The notes under the pieces are model-generated. The model was not told where the DNA came from and ran no database searches. It was given only the letters and a program-made list of their open reading frames with translations. This document shows positions 16,231 to 25,557 of a stretch of 64,000 nt of DNA, piece by piece. Where the stretch lies: contig NZ_CP045295.1 of NCBI RefSeq assembly GCF_009363095.1, positions 5,113,001 through 5,177,000 of the forward strand, written 5' to 3'. How positions within the stretch are numbered: the stretch's first letter is position 1; each line of letters starts with the position of its first letter. Made by a program: the position numbers and the translations under genes. This DNA is from Paenibacillus cellulositrophicus (GTDB taxonomy: Bacteria; Bacillota; Bacilli; Paenibacillales; Paenibacillaceae).

Positions 16231-17880
16231 ATGAAAAGGAAAAAGGTAAGCTTGCTGGCGACGCTGCTTGTCGTATCGGCCATTTTCACAGGATGCTCGT
16301 TCAGCGGCGGCGACAGTAAAGGCGCGAGCTCGGGCACAACGGGGGACACGGGCAATACCGCACAGACGGCGTCCAAAGAGCTGAGACTGTCCGTAGAAAG
16401 CGAAATTAAAGACCTGAATCAATGGGCGGCATCCGACGACGTATCGTTTACGGTGCTGAACAATATCGGAGAAGGGCTGTACCGCCTCGATCCGAAGAAC
16501 GAGCCCCAGCCGGCCATGGCAGAGAGCTCGGAGCTGTCCGAAGACAAGCTGACGTATACGTTCAAGCTGCGCGCTGACGCCAAATGGAGCGACGGATCGC
16601 CGGTAACGGCAGCCGATTTCAAGTTCGCCTGGCTGCGTGAAATGGATCCGAAAACCGGAACCAACGGCTATTCCTTTATTATGACGGACTACATCGTTGG
16701 TGCAGCCGAGTACGCAGAAGGCGGATCGGCGGACAAAGTCGGCATCGAAGCGAAGGATGACAAGACGCTGGTCGTTCATTTGAAACAGCCGACGCCTTAC
16801 TTCCTGAGACTGACTTCGCTGGCTCCGTACTTCCCGATGAAAGAGGAATTCGTGAAGTCCCAGGGCGAAAGCTATGCGCTGAGCCCGCAAAACATGCTGT
16901 TCAACGGTCCTTATACGCTGACTTCGGTCGATGCCGCCAGCGGTGCGGTGCTCGAGAAGAATGCCGGCTACTGGGACGCTGCGAACGTCAAGGTGGACAA
17001 AGTGGACCTGAAAGTCATCAAGGAAAAGAGCACGGCGCTGAACGCTTACAAAGCCGGACAGCTTGACCGCGTGCTGCTGCAGTCTTCCGATGTCAATGCA
17101 TCCAAGTCCGACCCTGGATTCGGAACAGGCATCAACTTTAGAACGACGTACTTGCAGTTCAACCTGAAGGCGGACGGCGTGAGCAACATCAACATCCGCA
17201 AAGCGCTGGAATACAGCTTCGACTCCAAGCTGCTGGCGGACCAAGTGCTGAACAACGGTTCCAAAGCCGCTACAGGATTGATTCCGGACCAAATGAGCGC
17301 AACGGGAGGCAAAAGCTTCCGCGAAATGCAGGGCGACCTGATCACGCCGGATGCGGCCAAAGCCAAATCCTATTGGGAGCAAGGGGTTAAAGAGCTGGGT
17401 AAAGCGCCTAAAATTACGATGCTCGTAGCGGACACCTCCGAAACGAAGGACGTCGCTACCTTTATGCAGAGCGAGTTCAAGAAAAACCTCGGCATCGACG
17501 TGGCCATCGACACCAAAACGGCGAAAGCCCGCGGACAGCTGATGGACAATAGCCAATATCAAATGGCGATTACCGCATGGGGCGCCGATTATGATGATGC
17601 CATGACGTATCTGGATCTGTGGGCAAATCACACACCGTACCGCGGTAACTATGAAAATCCGAAGTACGACAAGCTGATCACTGACGCCAAGAAAGAAACG
17701 GACGAAGCAAGACGGATCGACATGCTGCTGGCTGCCGAAAAAATCCTGACGGCAGAAGATGTCGTGGTCGTTCCAATCTACTTCGGCGGATACTCCTACC
17801 TGCTGAGCGATAAAGTCGAAGGACTGGACTACCATCCATACGGCAACCCGGTTGACTTTAAATATGCAAGCATCAAGTAA
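16231..17880 (+). CDS. oppA: Oligopeptide-binding lipoprotein, OppA/DppE type
   Basis: Peptide-binding component of an ABC importer, 549 residues. The frame is open from 16135, but AAGGAGTGGGAC before ATG 16231 and the signal peptide starting there (MKRKKVSLLATLL) fix the start. The lipobox is F-T-G-C with lipidated Cys22, followed by a Ser/Gly-rich linker. The SBP family 5 signature is seen near residues 85-130 (LTYTFKLRADAKWSDGSPVTAADFKFAW in part). OppB, OppC, OppD and OppF follow. There is a 249-base gap after the asparaginase gene, so a separate promoter is possible. Confidence 0.92.
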   Translation: MKRKKVSLLATLLVVSAIFTGCSFSGGDSKGASSGTTGDTGNTAQTASKELRLSVESEIKDLNQWAASDDVSFTVLNNIGEGLYRLDPKNEPQPAMAESSELSEDKLTYTFKLRADAKWSDGSPVTAADFKFAWLREMDPKTGTNGYSFIMTDYIVGAAEYAEGGSADKVGIEAKDDKTLVVHLKQPTPYFLRLTSLAPYFPMKEEFVKSQGESYALSPQNMLFNGPYTLTSVDAASGAVLEKNAGYWDAANVKVDKVDLKVIKEKSTALNAYKAGQLDRVLLQSSDVNASKSDPGFGTGINFRTTYLQFNLKADGVSNINIRKALEYSFDSKLLADQVLNNGSKAATGLIPDQMSATGGKSFREMQGDLITPDAAKAKSYWEQGVKELGKAPKITMLVADTSETKDVATFMQSEFKKNLGIDVAIDTKTAKARGQLMDNSQYQMAITAWGADYDDAMTYLDLWANHTPYRGNYENPKYDKLITDAKKETDEARRIDMLLAAEKILTAEDVVVVPIYFGGYSYLLSDKVEGLDYHPYGNPVDFKYASIK

Positions 17881-17911
17881 TGCCGCTTCACATGGGCATG
17901 TATCGGGAGAG

Positions 17912-17936
17912 GAGAGAAGCGCGGCTTCTCTCTTTC
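17912..17936 (+). other. Hairpin between oppA and oppB
   Basis: GAGAGAAGC (17912-17920) and GCTTCTCTC (17924-17932) form a 9-bp stem with a GCG loop, followed by TTTCCCTTTCC. It is probably a partial terminator that lowers expression of the membrane and ATPase subunits relative to the binding protein. Confidence 0.55.
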
Positions 17937-18004
17937 CCTTTCCTGGATCAAGCTCCGGGACGTAATGAAAATTTTGAAGGCCCCGCGTATTGGGAGGTGC
18001 AACA

Positions 18005-18940
18005 TTGAAACGGTATATCGGCATCCGGATCGTATACTTACTGCTGACGTTGTTTATTATTACGACCGCCACCTTTTTCCTGATGAAAGCACTGCCTGGC
18101 ACTCCGTTCGATGAAGAGAAGCTTCAGCAGCTGCCGCAGGAACAAAGACAGATGATTTATGCCAGCTACGGCTTGGACAAGCCCGTTGGTGTGCAGTACG
18201 TGAACTATTTAAAAAATATTGTCAAAGGCGATTTGGGAACGTCGTTTTTCTACACCGGTCAACCTGTAAAGGACATCATTATGAGCCGGATCGGACCTTC
18301 GGCCTTGATCGGTCTGCAAGCGGTTCTGCTGGGACTGGCCATCGGCATGATCCTCGGGATCATCGCCGCTTACCGCCATAACTCCGGCTGGGACTACGCC
18401 ACCATGATTATCGCCGTTCTCGGCGTGTCGGTGCCGAATTTCGTGCTTGCGGCGCTGCTGCAGTATTTTGTCGGGCTCAAATGGGGGCTTCTGCCGGTCG
18501 CATTCTGGGAGAGCTATCCCAGCTCCATCCTGCCGTCCATTGCGCTCTGCGTCGGCGTCATCGCCTTGATCGCCCGGTTTGTACGGACAGAGATGCTGGA
18601 GGTGCTTGAGCAGGATTATGTCACGACGGCTAAGGCAAAAGGGCTCGGGTTCGCGCGCATCATGTTCCAGCATGTGATCCGCAACTCGCTCATTTCGGTC
18701 ATTACGATTCTTGGTCCGATCGTAGTCAATTTGCTGACAGGTTCGCTCGTCATTGAGAATATTTTTGGGATTCCGGGGATCGGGAGCCTGTTCGTCGACT
18801 CGATCAAAATGAACGATTATTCCACGATTATGGGGATCACGATTTTTTACAGCGCCTTCTATGTATTCGTCATGCTGATCGTGGATCTGCTGTACGGCCT
18901 GGTGGATCCGCGGATCCGTCTGGCATCGGGAAAGGAGTGA
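18005..18940 (+). CDS. oppB: Oligopeptide ABC transporter permease, OppB type
   Basis: Inner-membrane permease of 311 residues. A TTG at 17990 overlaps the ribosome-binding site GGGAGGTG, so TTG 18005 (LKRYIGIRIVYLL, read as Met) is preferred. The short N-terminal anchor, the GDLGTSFFYTGQPV segment and the EAA-like loop LEQDYVTTAKAKGLGFARIM are hallmarks of OppB/DppB. It pairs with the OppC gene, which starts four bases after its stop. Confidence 0.92.
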   Translation: MKRYIGIRIVYLLLTLFIITTATFFLMKALPGTPFDEEKLQQLPQEQRQMIYASYGLDKPVGVQYVNYLKNIVKGDLGTSFFYTGQPVKDIIMSRIGPSALIGLQAVLLGLAIGMILGIIAAYRHNSGWDYATMIIAVLGVSVPNFVLAALLQYFVGLKWGLLPVAFWESYPSSILPSIALCVGVIALIARFVRTEMLEVLEQDYVTTAKAKGLGFARIMFQHVIRNSLISVITILGPIVVNLLTGSLVIENIFGIPGIGSLFVDSIKMNDYSTIMGITIFYSAFYVFVMLIVDLLYGLVDPRIRLASGKE

Positions 18941-18944
18941 GGAC

Positions 18945-19868
18945 ATGACGCAAATGGATAACGTGGATGCGCTGTTTAAGCCGGCCGCCGCAAGGCCGGA
19001 CGAACGGGAGAAGATTTCGGGCAAATCCTTGACTGCTTTTCAGGACAGCTGGAGACGGCTGAGACAAAACAAAGCAGCGATCGTCAGCTTGGTCATCCTG
19101 GTCATCATGCTGCTGCTTGCGATCGTTGGTCCGTGGATCGGACATCACGACTATTACTCTACCGATTATAATGCCGTCTATCAAAAACCGAACGCCGATC
19201 ATTGGTTCGGCACCGATAAATTCGGCCGGGACCAATGGGCCCGCGTATGGCAGGGAACGCGCGTGTCGCTCCTGATCGCCGTGCTCGCCGCCGCGCTCGA
19301 CCTCGTCATCGGGGTTGCCTACGGCGCCATTTCCGCCCTGTTCGGCGGAAGAGTCGATAACGTGATGCAGCGGATCGTCGAAATTTTGACCGGGATTCCG
19401 AGCCTGATCATTATCATCCTGCTGATGATGGTGATGAAGCCGGGGATCGTGACCATCATGGTCGCGATGTCCATTACGGGCTGGGTCAACATGGCCCGGC
19501 TGGTCCGGGCACACATTATGAAGCTGAAGTCGCAGGAATTCGTCCTGGCGGCCCGTACGCTGGGCACGTCCACCGGGCGCATCATTACAAAGCATTTGAT
19601 TCCGAACACGATCGGCATCATCGTCATCAACACGATGTTCACGATTCCGTCGGCGATCTTTACCGAAGCGTTCCTGAGCTTTATCGGCCTTGGACTTCAG
19701 TCGCCGATGTCTTCGCTCGGGGTGCTGATTAACGACGGATTCGCATCCTTGAATACGCAGGCATACCTGCTGCTGTACCCTTCGATTGTCATCGTCCTCA
19801 TTATGGTAACGTTCAATATTCTGGGTGACGGGCTGCGGGATGCGCTGGATCCGAGAATGCGGAAATAG
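18945..19868 (+). CDS. oppC: Oligopeptide ABC transporter permease, OppC type
   Basis: Second permease, 307 residues. The soluble N-terminal tail (about 45 residues) and the HWFGTDKFGRDQWARV motif near residue 86 are typical of OppC. The EAA loop is around VLAARTLGTSTGRIITKHL. ATG 18945 follows AAAGGAGTGAGG, which overlaps the oppB stop. It is part of the continuous oppBCDF unit. Confidence 0.92.
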   Translation: MTQMDNVDALFKPAAARPDEREKISGKSLTAFQDSWRRLRQNKAAIVSLVILVIMLLLAIVGPWIGHHDYYSTDYNAVYQKPNADHWFGTDKFGRDQWARVWQGTRVSLLIAVLAAALDLVIGVAYGAISALFGGRVDNVMQRIVEILTGIPSLIIIILLMMVMKPGIVTIMVAMSITGWVNMARLVRAHIMKLKSQEFVLAARTLGTSTGRIITKHLIPNTIGIIVINTMFTIPSAIFTEAFLSFIGLGLQSPMSSLGVLINDGFASLNTQAYLLLYPSIVIVLIMVTFNILGDGLRDALDPRMRK

Positions 19869-19880
19869 GGGGAAGAGAGA

Positions 19881-20891
19881 ATGGACAACTTGCTCGAAGT
19901 GCAGGATTTGCAGGTCAGCTTTTTCACATATGCGGGCGAAGTGCAGGCCGTGCGCGGCGTCGGCTTTTCCCTGGGCCGGGGCGAGACGCTGGCGATTGTG
20001 GGGGAATCCGGCTCCGGCAAATCGGTGACTTCCAAAAGCATCATGAGGCTGCTGGCGAAGTCCGCAAAAATTAAACACGGCTCGATCCGTTTTGAAGGCA
20101 AGGACATCGCGTCGCTGCCGGAAAAGCAGATGCAGGATATCCGGGGCCGGGACATCTCGATGATCTTTCAGGACCCGATGACGTCGCTGAACCCGACGAT
20201 GACGATCGGCAAGCAGATCACCGAGGTGCTGAAGAAGCACCGCAAGCTCGGCGGCGCGGAAGCCAACCGGCGGGCGGTGGAGCTTCTGGACCAGGTCGGC
20301 ATTCCGAATCCGGACAAGCGGCTGAAGCAGTACCCGCACCAACTGTCCGGAGGCATGCGTCAACGCGTGGTCATCGCGATTGCACTGGCGTGCAACCCGA
20401 AGGTGCTGATTGCTGACGAGCCGACGACCGCGCTCGACGTGACGATCCAGGCGCAAATTCTGGAGCTGATGAAGAAGCTTCAGCAGGAGCTGGACACGTC
20501 CATCGTGCTGATCACGCACGATCTGGGCGTAGTCGCGAATATGGCGTCGCGCGTAGCGGTCATGTACGCCGGTAAAATCGTGGAAACCGGTACGGTAGAC
20601 GAAATCTTTTACGAAGGCAAGCATCCGTATACCTGGGGTCTGCTTGCTTCCATGCCGAAGCTGAATGAGAAATCGGAGGAGCTGACGGCTATTCCCGGCA
20701 CGCCGCCGGACCTCAGCGACCCGCCCAAGGGATGCCCGTTTGCGGCACGCTGTCCGTACGCCATGGAAATTTGCCACGAATATATGCCAGAATATACAGA
20801 GCACTCGGAGACGCACCGCGCGGCCTGCTGGCTGCAGGACAGCCGGGCGCCGAAAGTACAGAGTCCGCTTGCGGGAGGTGATCGGCCATGA
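19881..20891 (+). CDS. oppD: Oligopeptide transporter ATPase, OppD type
   Basis: Cytoplasmic ATPase of 336 residues. Walker A GESGSGKS is at 41-48, the signature LSGGMRQR near 154-161 and Walker B VLIADEPTTALD just after. The C-terminal oligopeptide-transporter tail includes GCPFAARCPYAMEIC, three of the four cysteines that carry an Fe-S cluster in some DppD/OppD proteins; a fourth lies near RAACW. It overlaps oppF by four bases (ATGA). Confidence 0.93.
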   Translation: MDNLLEVQDLQVSFFTYAGEVQAVRGVGFSLGRGETLAIVGESGSGKSVTSKSIMRLLAKSAKIKHGSIRFEGKDIASLPEKQMQDIRGRDISMIFQDPMTSLNPTMTIGKQITEVLKKHRKLGGAEANRRAVELLDQVGIPNPDKRLKQYPHQLSGGMRQRVVIAIALACNPKVLIADEPTTALDVTIQAQILELMKKLQQELDTSIVLITHDLGVVANMASRVAVMYAGKIVETGTVDEIFYEGKHPYTWGLLASMPKLNEKSEELTAIPGTPPDLSDPPKGCPFAARCPYAMEICHEYMPEYTEHSETHRAACWLQDSRAPKVQSPLAGGDRP

Positions 20892-21916
20892 AGCACGAGA
20901 AGGGGACAAAACCGCTGGTCGAAGTCAAGCATTTGAAGAAGCATTTTGACGTGGGCCGCGGACAGATTCTGAAAGCGGTGGACGATGTCTCGTTCGACAT
21001 TTATCCGGGGGAGACTTTCGGTCTTGTCGGCGAGTCGGGCTGCGGCAAGTCGACGCTGGGCCGCACGCTGATCCGTCTCTATGAAGCGACGGAGGGGACG
21101 GTCAGCTTTGACGGCGAGGCGGTGCACGGCCGTAAATCCAATGCCGAGCGGAAGAAGCTGAGCCGGAGCATCCAGATGATCTTCCAGGATCCGTATGCGT
21201 CGCTGAACCAGCGGATGACGGTGACCGACATCATCGCCGAAGGCATTGACGCCCACGGCATCGCCAAGAACCGCAAGGAGCGCCAGCAGATGGTCTACGA
21301 CCTGCTGGAGACGGTCGGACTTAACCGCAGCCACGCTGAGCGGTTCCCGCACGAATTCTCCGGCGGCCAGCGCCAGCGGATCGGCATCGCCCGGGCGCTT
21401 GCGGTTCATCCGCGGTTCGTGATCGCCGATGAGCCGATTTCGGCGCTGGACGTATCGATCCAGGCACAGGTCGTGAATCTGATGAAGAAGCTGCAGCAGG
21501 AACTGGGATTAACGTATTTGTTCATCGCTCATGACCTGTCGATGGTGAAGCATATCAGCGACCGCATCGGGGTGATGTACCTCGGGGGCATGGTGGAGCT
21601 TACGAGCAGCGACGAGCTGTTTGAGAATCCGCTGCATCCATACACCAAAACGCTGCTTTCGGCGATCCCGATCCCCGATCCGAAGCTGGAGCGCGGCCGG
21701 GAACGCATGGTGCTGCAGGGAGACCTGCCAAGCCCGATCAACCCGCCGAGCGGATGCCGATTCCGGACGCGCTGCCCGTTTGCCACGGAGCTGTGCGCTG
21801 CGGAAACGCCGGTATGGCAGGAAGCGGAAAAAGGGCACTGGGTAGCCTGCCATCTGTATGATCCAAGTAAAAATATGACTGTAAATAAGGAGGGAGCCGG
21901 CCATGAGCTGGTATGA
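20888..21916 (+). CDS. oppF: Oligopeptide transporter ATPase, OppF type
   Basis: Partner ATPase of 342 residues: Walker A GESGCGKS at 48-55, signature FSGGQRQR and Walker B VIADEPISALD. The tail has the same Cys-rich motif (GCRFRTRCPFATELC), conserved in both ATPases of this system. ATG 20888 follows GGGAGGTG inside oppD. The last 14 bases overlap the start of the M20 peptidase gene, a sign of tight coupling between uptake and hydrolysis. Confidence 0.93.
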   Translation: MKHEKGTKPLVEVKHLKKHFDVGRGQILKAVDDVSFDIYPGETFGLVGESGCGKSTLGRTLIRLYEATEGTVSFDGEAVHGRKSNAERKKLSRSIQMIFQDPYASLNQRMTVTDIIAEGIDAHGIAKNRKERQQMVYDLLETVGLNRSHAERFPHEFSGGQRQRIGIARALAVHPRFVIADEPISALDVSIQAQVVNLMKKLQQELGLTYLFIAHDLSMVKHISDRIGVMYLGGMVELTSSDELFENPLHPYTKTLLSAIPIPDPKLERGRERMVLQGDLPSPINPPSGCRFRTRCPFATELCAAETPVWQEAEKGHWVACHLYDPSKNMTVNKEGAGHELV

Positions 21917-23336
21917 AATGGCCGAAGAGCGGGAAGAGGCCTTGATTGAAGATCTGTCCGGACTTCTGAGAATCGACAGTGTGTATGATCCGGACACCAG
22001 CGGCCCCGGGCAGCCGATGGGCCAAGGTGTTGCGGAGGCACTGCAATATATGCTGGACCTGTGCGCGGCCGAAGGCTTCCGTGTCCGGAACCTGGACGGA
22101 TATGTTGGATACGCCGAATTCGGCCCGGAATCGGCCGAGAACTATGTGGCCGTTCTGAGCCATCTGGACGTCGTTCCGGCATCCGGGAAGTGGACGACCC
22201 CTCCGTTCGAGCCGTCCGTCCGGGGCGGCAAAATTTTTGCCCGCGGCGCCGAGGACGATAAAGGCCCGGCGATGGCTGCGTTTTACGGACTCAAAATTGT
22301 CAAAGACATGGGGCTTCCGCTGAAGCACCGGATCCGCCTTATTTTTGGAACGGACGAGGAGCGGACAGGGAAGTGCATGCAGAAATATAACGAGCTGGAG
22401 CCGGCACCGATTTGCGGATTTACGCCGGATGCCGATTTTCCGATCGTTCGGGCCGAGAAGGGACAGATCAATACCCGGCTGCTCTTTAAGCCGATCGAGG
22501 AGAGCGATTCGTCCGGCTACGAGTACCGGCTGCGGTTGTTCACGGCCGGCGAGGTGGCCAACAGCGTGCCAGAAGGGGCGCGCGCCGAGGTAGCCGGAGA
22601 TGCAGGCAGCCTGAGTGCGATGCAGAAGGCTTATGAGGACTACTGCGCGTCGGAAGGGCTGAAGGGAAGCTTTGAGATCGATGCGGACGGGCAGACCGCG
22701 AGCCTGTCGCTAACCGGTAAGACGGCCCATGGCATGGAGCCGCAGCTCGGCATTAATGCGGGCCTCAAGCTGATCCATTTTCTGAAGGAGTTCTCGTTCC
22801 CTTCGGGTGCGGAGCATTATCTCCATACGGTCGATGTGCTGATGTACGGCGATATCCACGGGCGTGCCTTCGGCATTGCAATGGAAGACCAGATCACCGG
22901 ACCGCTGACGGTCAACACAGGGCTGCTGCAGTATGATCCGGAAGGAGAATCGTATTTTCACATCAACCTGAGATATCCGGTTTGCGGAAATCAAGCGGAT
23001 ATTCTGGAGAACATCGGGGTCCGGGCCTCGGCCTGCGGCCTTGAGATCGAACCGCCGAGCTTGAAACATCCGCACTGCGTGCCGGACGATCATCCGATGA
23101 TTGAAGCGCTGCAGCGGGTCTACGAGGCGGAGACGGGGCGGCCGGCCGAGCTGCTGTCCACCGGCGGCGGAACTTATGCGGCGTATATCGCAAACGGCGT
23201 CGCTTTTGGCCCGGTATTTCCGGGTATGGCCAATTCGGCACATCAAAGGAACGAACATATCGACATCGATGCACTGATTCGCTCGACGGCAATCTATGCC
23301 CGGGCGATGCATGAGCTGGCCAATCTGAACCTATAA
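21903..23336 (+). CDS. M20 family dipeptidase, PepV-like
   Basis: Di-zinc metallopeptidase of 477 residues, close to the length of PepV. The metal ligands are in VLSHLDVVP, GAEDDKGP and the Glu-Glu pair of GTDEERTGKC. An insert between the halves (residues about 200-320) matches the PepV lid/dimerisation domain, and the last ligand His lies in SAHQRNEHI. It is cytoplasmic and likely splits dipeptides imported by OppABCDF. ATG 21903 follows AAGGAGGGAGCC located inside oppF. Confidence 0.88.
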   Translation: MSWYEMAEEREEALIEDLSGLLRIDSVYDPDTSGPGQPMGQGVAEALQYMLDLCAAEGFRVRNLDGYVGYAEFGPESAENYVAVLSHLDVVPASGKWTTPPFEPSVRGGKIFARGAEDDKGPAMAAFYGLKIVKDMGLPLKHRIRLIFGTDEERTGKCMQKYNELEPAPICGFTPDADFPIVRAEKGQINTRLLFKPIEESDSSGYEYRLRLFTAGEVANSVPEGARAEVAGDAGSLSAMQKAYEDYCASEGLKGSFEIDADGQTASLSLTGKTAHGMEPQLGINAGLKLIHFLKEFSFPSGAEHYLHTVDVLMYGDIHGRAFGIAMEDQITGPLTVNTGLLQYDPEGESYFHINLRYPVCGNQADILENIGVRASACGLEIEPPSLKHPHCVPDDHPMIEALQRVYEAETGRPAELLSTGGGTYAAYIANGVAFGPVFPGMANSAHQRNEHIDIDALIRSTAIYARAMHELANLNL

Positions 23337-23378
23337 TCTGCGGCTTAACCAAAATTCTTGTAAAGGAATGTACAGCTG

Positions 23379-24836
23379 ATGGAATTGATATCAGGAACAG
23401 GGCAACCGGCGGATGTAACGATCTTTCCGGTGTTTGAGGACAGCGAAGGCGAACCCGCCGGGCTCACCCTTCGCGAAGGGATGGGCGGCCGCGGCGCCGT
23501 CCATTGGTTTTACGGACGGCACGGGGAGCAGGATATTCTCGTCGTCGGTCTGGGCAGACGGGACAAATTCGGCATGGAGGCGCTGCGGGAAGCCGCCGGC
23601 GGGGCGGGCCGCGAAATCCGTAAAGCGTCCTTGAGAACCGCGTCGATCGACGGTACAGCCCTCCGTGACATTTTCGGGGAAGGCGAATGGCCCGAACAGG
23701 CGGCTGTCGCCTGGGTCGAAGGATGGCTTCTGGGCACATATGTGTTCGATAAATATACATCCCGCTTCAAGAAGGGGCAGGTGGATTGGATTCGGATCGA
23801 GTCCGCCGCCGAGCGGAGCTATGCGGAGGCGGCCTGGCTCGGACGGGCGCGGGCCGAGGCGGTCGCCTTTGCCCGGGACCTGTGCAACGAGGCGCCGAAT
23901 GATCTTCATCCGGCCAGCTTCGTGCAGCGGATCAAGACGGTCTTCGCCGGCCGGAACGTGAAGCTTCACGTGTACCAGGGCGAGGAGCTGAAGCAGCGGC
24001 AGATGAACGGCCTGCTGGCTGTCGGAAGCGGAAGCAAGCATCCGCCAGCCATGGTGGAGATCGAATACTTCGGCGATTCTAACGCCCCGCATCTTGCGCT
24101 GATCGGCAAGGGGATCACGTTTGACATGGGCGGCATGAACCTGAAGGTCGCCCGGGATCTGAGCGACGCCCGCTTTGACATGGGCGGGGCCGCGGCCGTT
24201 CTTGGCGCGATGGATCTGCTCACCCGGCTGGAAGTGAAAGCGAAAATCACGGCGCTCATTCCGATCGCGGAAAACGTGCCAGATGGGGACGCCATCCTGC
24301 CGTCGCATGTGATCCGCTATCCGAACGGATTGTCCGTTCAGGTGGTCAACACGGATGCCGAAGGACGGCTGATCCTGGCTGACGCCATCCTGCACGCCGC
24401 CCGGAACGGGGCCGAGCGGATCATCGACATTGCGACGCTGACCGGTGCGGTTGGACACGCGCTGGGGCTGCGGGTGGCCGGCATCTGGGGCGATGCCGGG
24501 TTTGCCGAGCAGCTGATGCGGATCGGCAGCAAGAACGGCGACCCGATTTGGCGCCTGCCGCTCGTCGATGAGGACGAGGAGCTCCTGGGCAGCCCGTACG
24601 CCGACTTGGCGAACCTGGCCTCCAGCCCTTATGGGGGAGCCAACATGGCGGCCTTGTTCCTGCGGCGGTTTGTGCCCTCTAAGGCGCGCTGGTGCCATAT
24701 CGACATGGCTAATACGTCCCAGGTCCCGGCGGACCGGGGGTATAAAGCTGCCGGGGCTACCGGTTACGGAGTCCGGCTGCTGGCCGATTTTGTGACGGAA
24801 CAGGCCAATTCTGGAAATGGAGGCACTGCAGAGTGA
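23379..24836 (+). CDS. Leucyl aminopeptidase, M17 family
   Basis: Cytosolic di-zinc aminopeptidase of 485 residues. The catalytic Lys lies in GKGITFDMGGMNLK, zinc ligands in DMGGAAAVLG, and the family signature NTDAEGRLIL near residue 325. The N-terminal domain is more variable, as usual. It removes N-terminal residues from short peptides and probably also Cys-Gly-type dipeptides. The gene begins 42 bases after the M20 dipeptidase gene, preceded by a modest AAAGGA. It shares the operon direction and its stop overlaps the GTG start of cutC. Confidence 0.9.
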   Translation: MELISGTGQPADVTIFPVFEDSEGEPAGLTLREGMGGRGAVHWFYGRHGEQDILVVGLGRRDKFGMEALREAAGGAGREIRKASLRTASIDGTALRDIFGEGEWPEQAAVAWVEGWLLGTYVFDKYTSRFKKGQVDWIRIESAAERSYAEAAWLGRARAEAVAFARDLCNEAPNDLHPASFVQRIKTVFAGRNVKLHVYQGEELKQRQMNGLLAVGSGSKHPPAMVEIEYFGDSNAPHLALIGKGITFDMGGMNLKVARDLSDARFDMGGAAAVLGAMDLLTRLEVKAKITALIPIAENVPDGDAILPSHVIRYPNGLSVQVVNTDAEGRLILADAILHAARNGAERIIDIATLTGAVGHALGLRVAGIWGDAGFAEQLMRIGSKNGDPIWRLPLVDEDEELLGSPYADLANLASSPYGGANMAALFLRRFVPSKARWCHIDMANTSQVPADRGYKAAGATGYGVRLLADFVTEQANSGNGGTAE

Positions 24837-25537
24837 AGCTGGAAGTGATCGCAACCAATTTGTACGACGCGCTCGTCGCCGAGAACGCCGGGGCGGACCG
24901 CCTGGAGCTGGTGACGGGCATTATGGAAGGCGGATTGACGCCGGGTCCGGGCATGATCCGCAAGGTCGTCGGCTTGATGAGCATTCCGGTCCATGTCATG
25001 GTCCGGCCGCACAGCCAGTCGTTCGTCTACGACCAATACGACCTGCTGACGATGCGTGAGGATATCGCCTTTATCAAAGAGTGCGGGGCGGCGGGAATCG
25101 TGCTTGGAACGCTAAAACCGGACCGCACGGTGGATATCGAAGCGCTGGAAATGCTGCTGAAGGAGGCCGACGGTCTGAACGTGACGTTCCACCGGGCCTT
25201 CGACGAAATCGACGATCAGCTCGGCGCGCTCCGGACGTTATCGGCATATCCGCAGATTAACCGGATTCTGACTTCCGGAGGGCCGCGGCCCGCGCCGGAG
25301 TCGACGGACCGCATCCAAGCACTGGTCGAGGCATCAGCCGGAACCGGCATCCGTATCTTGGCTGGATACGGTTTGACCGTACCTGGGCTATCGGAGTTCG
25401 TCCAGAAGACGGGCGTGCCTGAGGTCCATTTCGGCTCGGCGCTGAGAGCGGAAGGGAATTACCTGCTGCCGCTCGATTCCGAACGGGTGAAGGCGGCGGC
25501 ACAGACGGTGAAATCCATCGCAAAGTCAGCAGGGTAA
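24833..25537 (+). CDS. cutC: CutC family protein
   Basis: TIM-barrel protein of 234 residues, family CutC/PF03932. The N-terminal motif LEVIATNLYDALVAENAGADRLEL, the PVHVMVRP strand, and TFHRAFD are characteristic. It was named for copper tolerance in E. coli, but that role is disputed and many Gram-positive cutC genes lie beside sugar genes. Here it is embedded between peptidases and a ROK kinase, which argues for a role in the same carbohydrate/peptide pathway rather than copper. GTG 24833 overlaps the preceding stop and follows TGGAGG. Confidence 0.9.
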   Translation: MKLEVIATNLYDALVAENAGADRLELVTGIMEGGLTPGPGMIRKVVGLMSIPVHVMVRPHSQSFVYDQYDLLTMREDIAFIKECGAAGIVLGTLKPDRTVDIEALEMLLKEADGLNVTFHRAFDEIDDQLGALRTLSAYPQINRILTSGGPRPAPESTDRIQALVEASAGTGIRILAGYGLTVPGLSEFVQKTGVPEVHFGSALRAEGNYLLPLDSERVKAAAQTVKSIAKSAG

Positions 25538-25557
25538 CAACAAAATACTCGATTACT

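Noticed and set aside
16198..18102. 634-codon reverse frame
   Set aside because: Shadow of oppA and the start of oppB, with no ribosome-binding site or recognisable domain.
18870..20909. 679-codon open frame on the reverse strand
   Set aside because: It is antisense to oppC and oppD, which have clear motifs and ribosome-binding sites. Long reverse frames are expected in GC-rich coding DNA, and its product is rich in His/Arg/Gln without domain features.
24833..25537. Copper-resistance locus
   Set aside because: No copper ATPase, chaperone or CsoR gene is near cutC; the operon is peptide/sugar-related.
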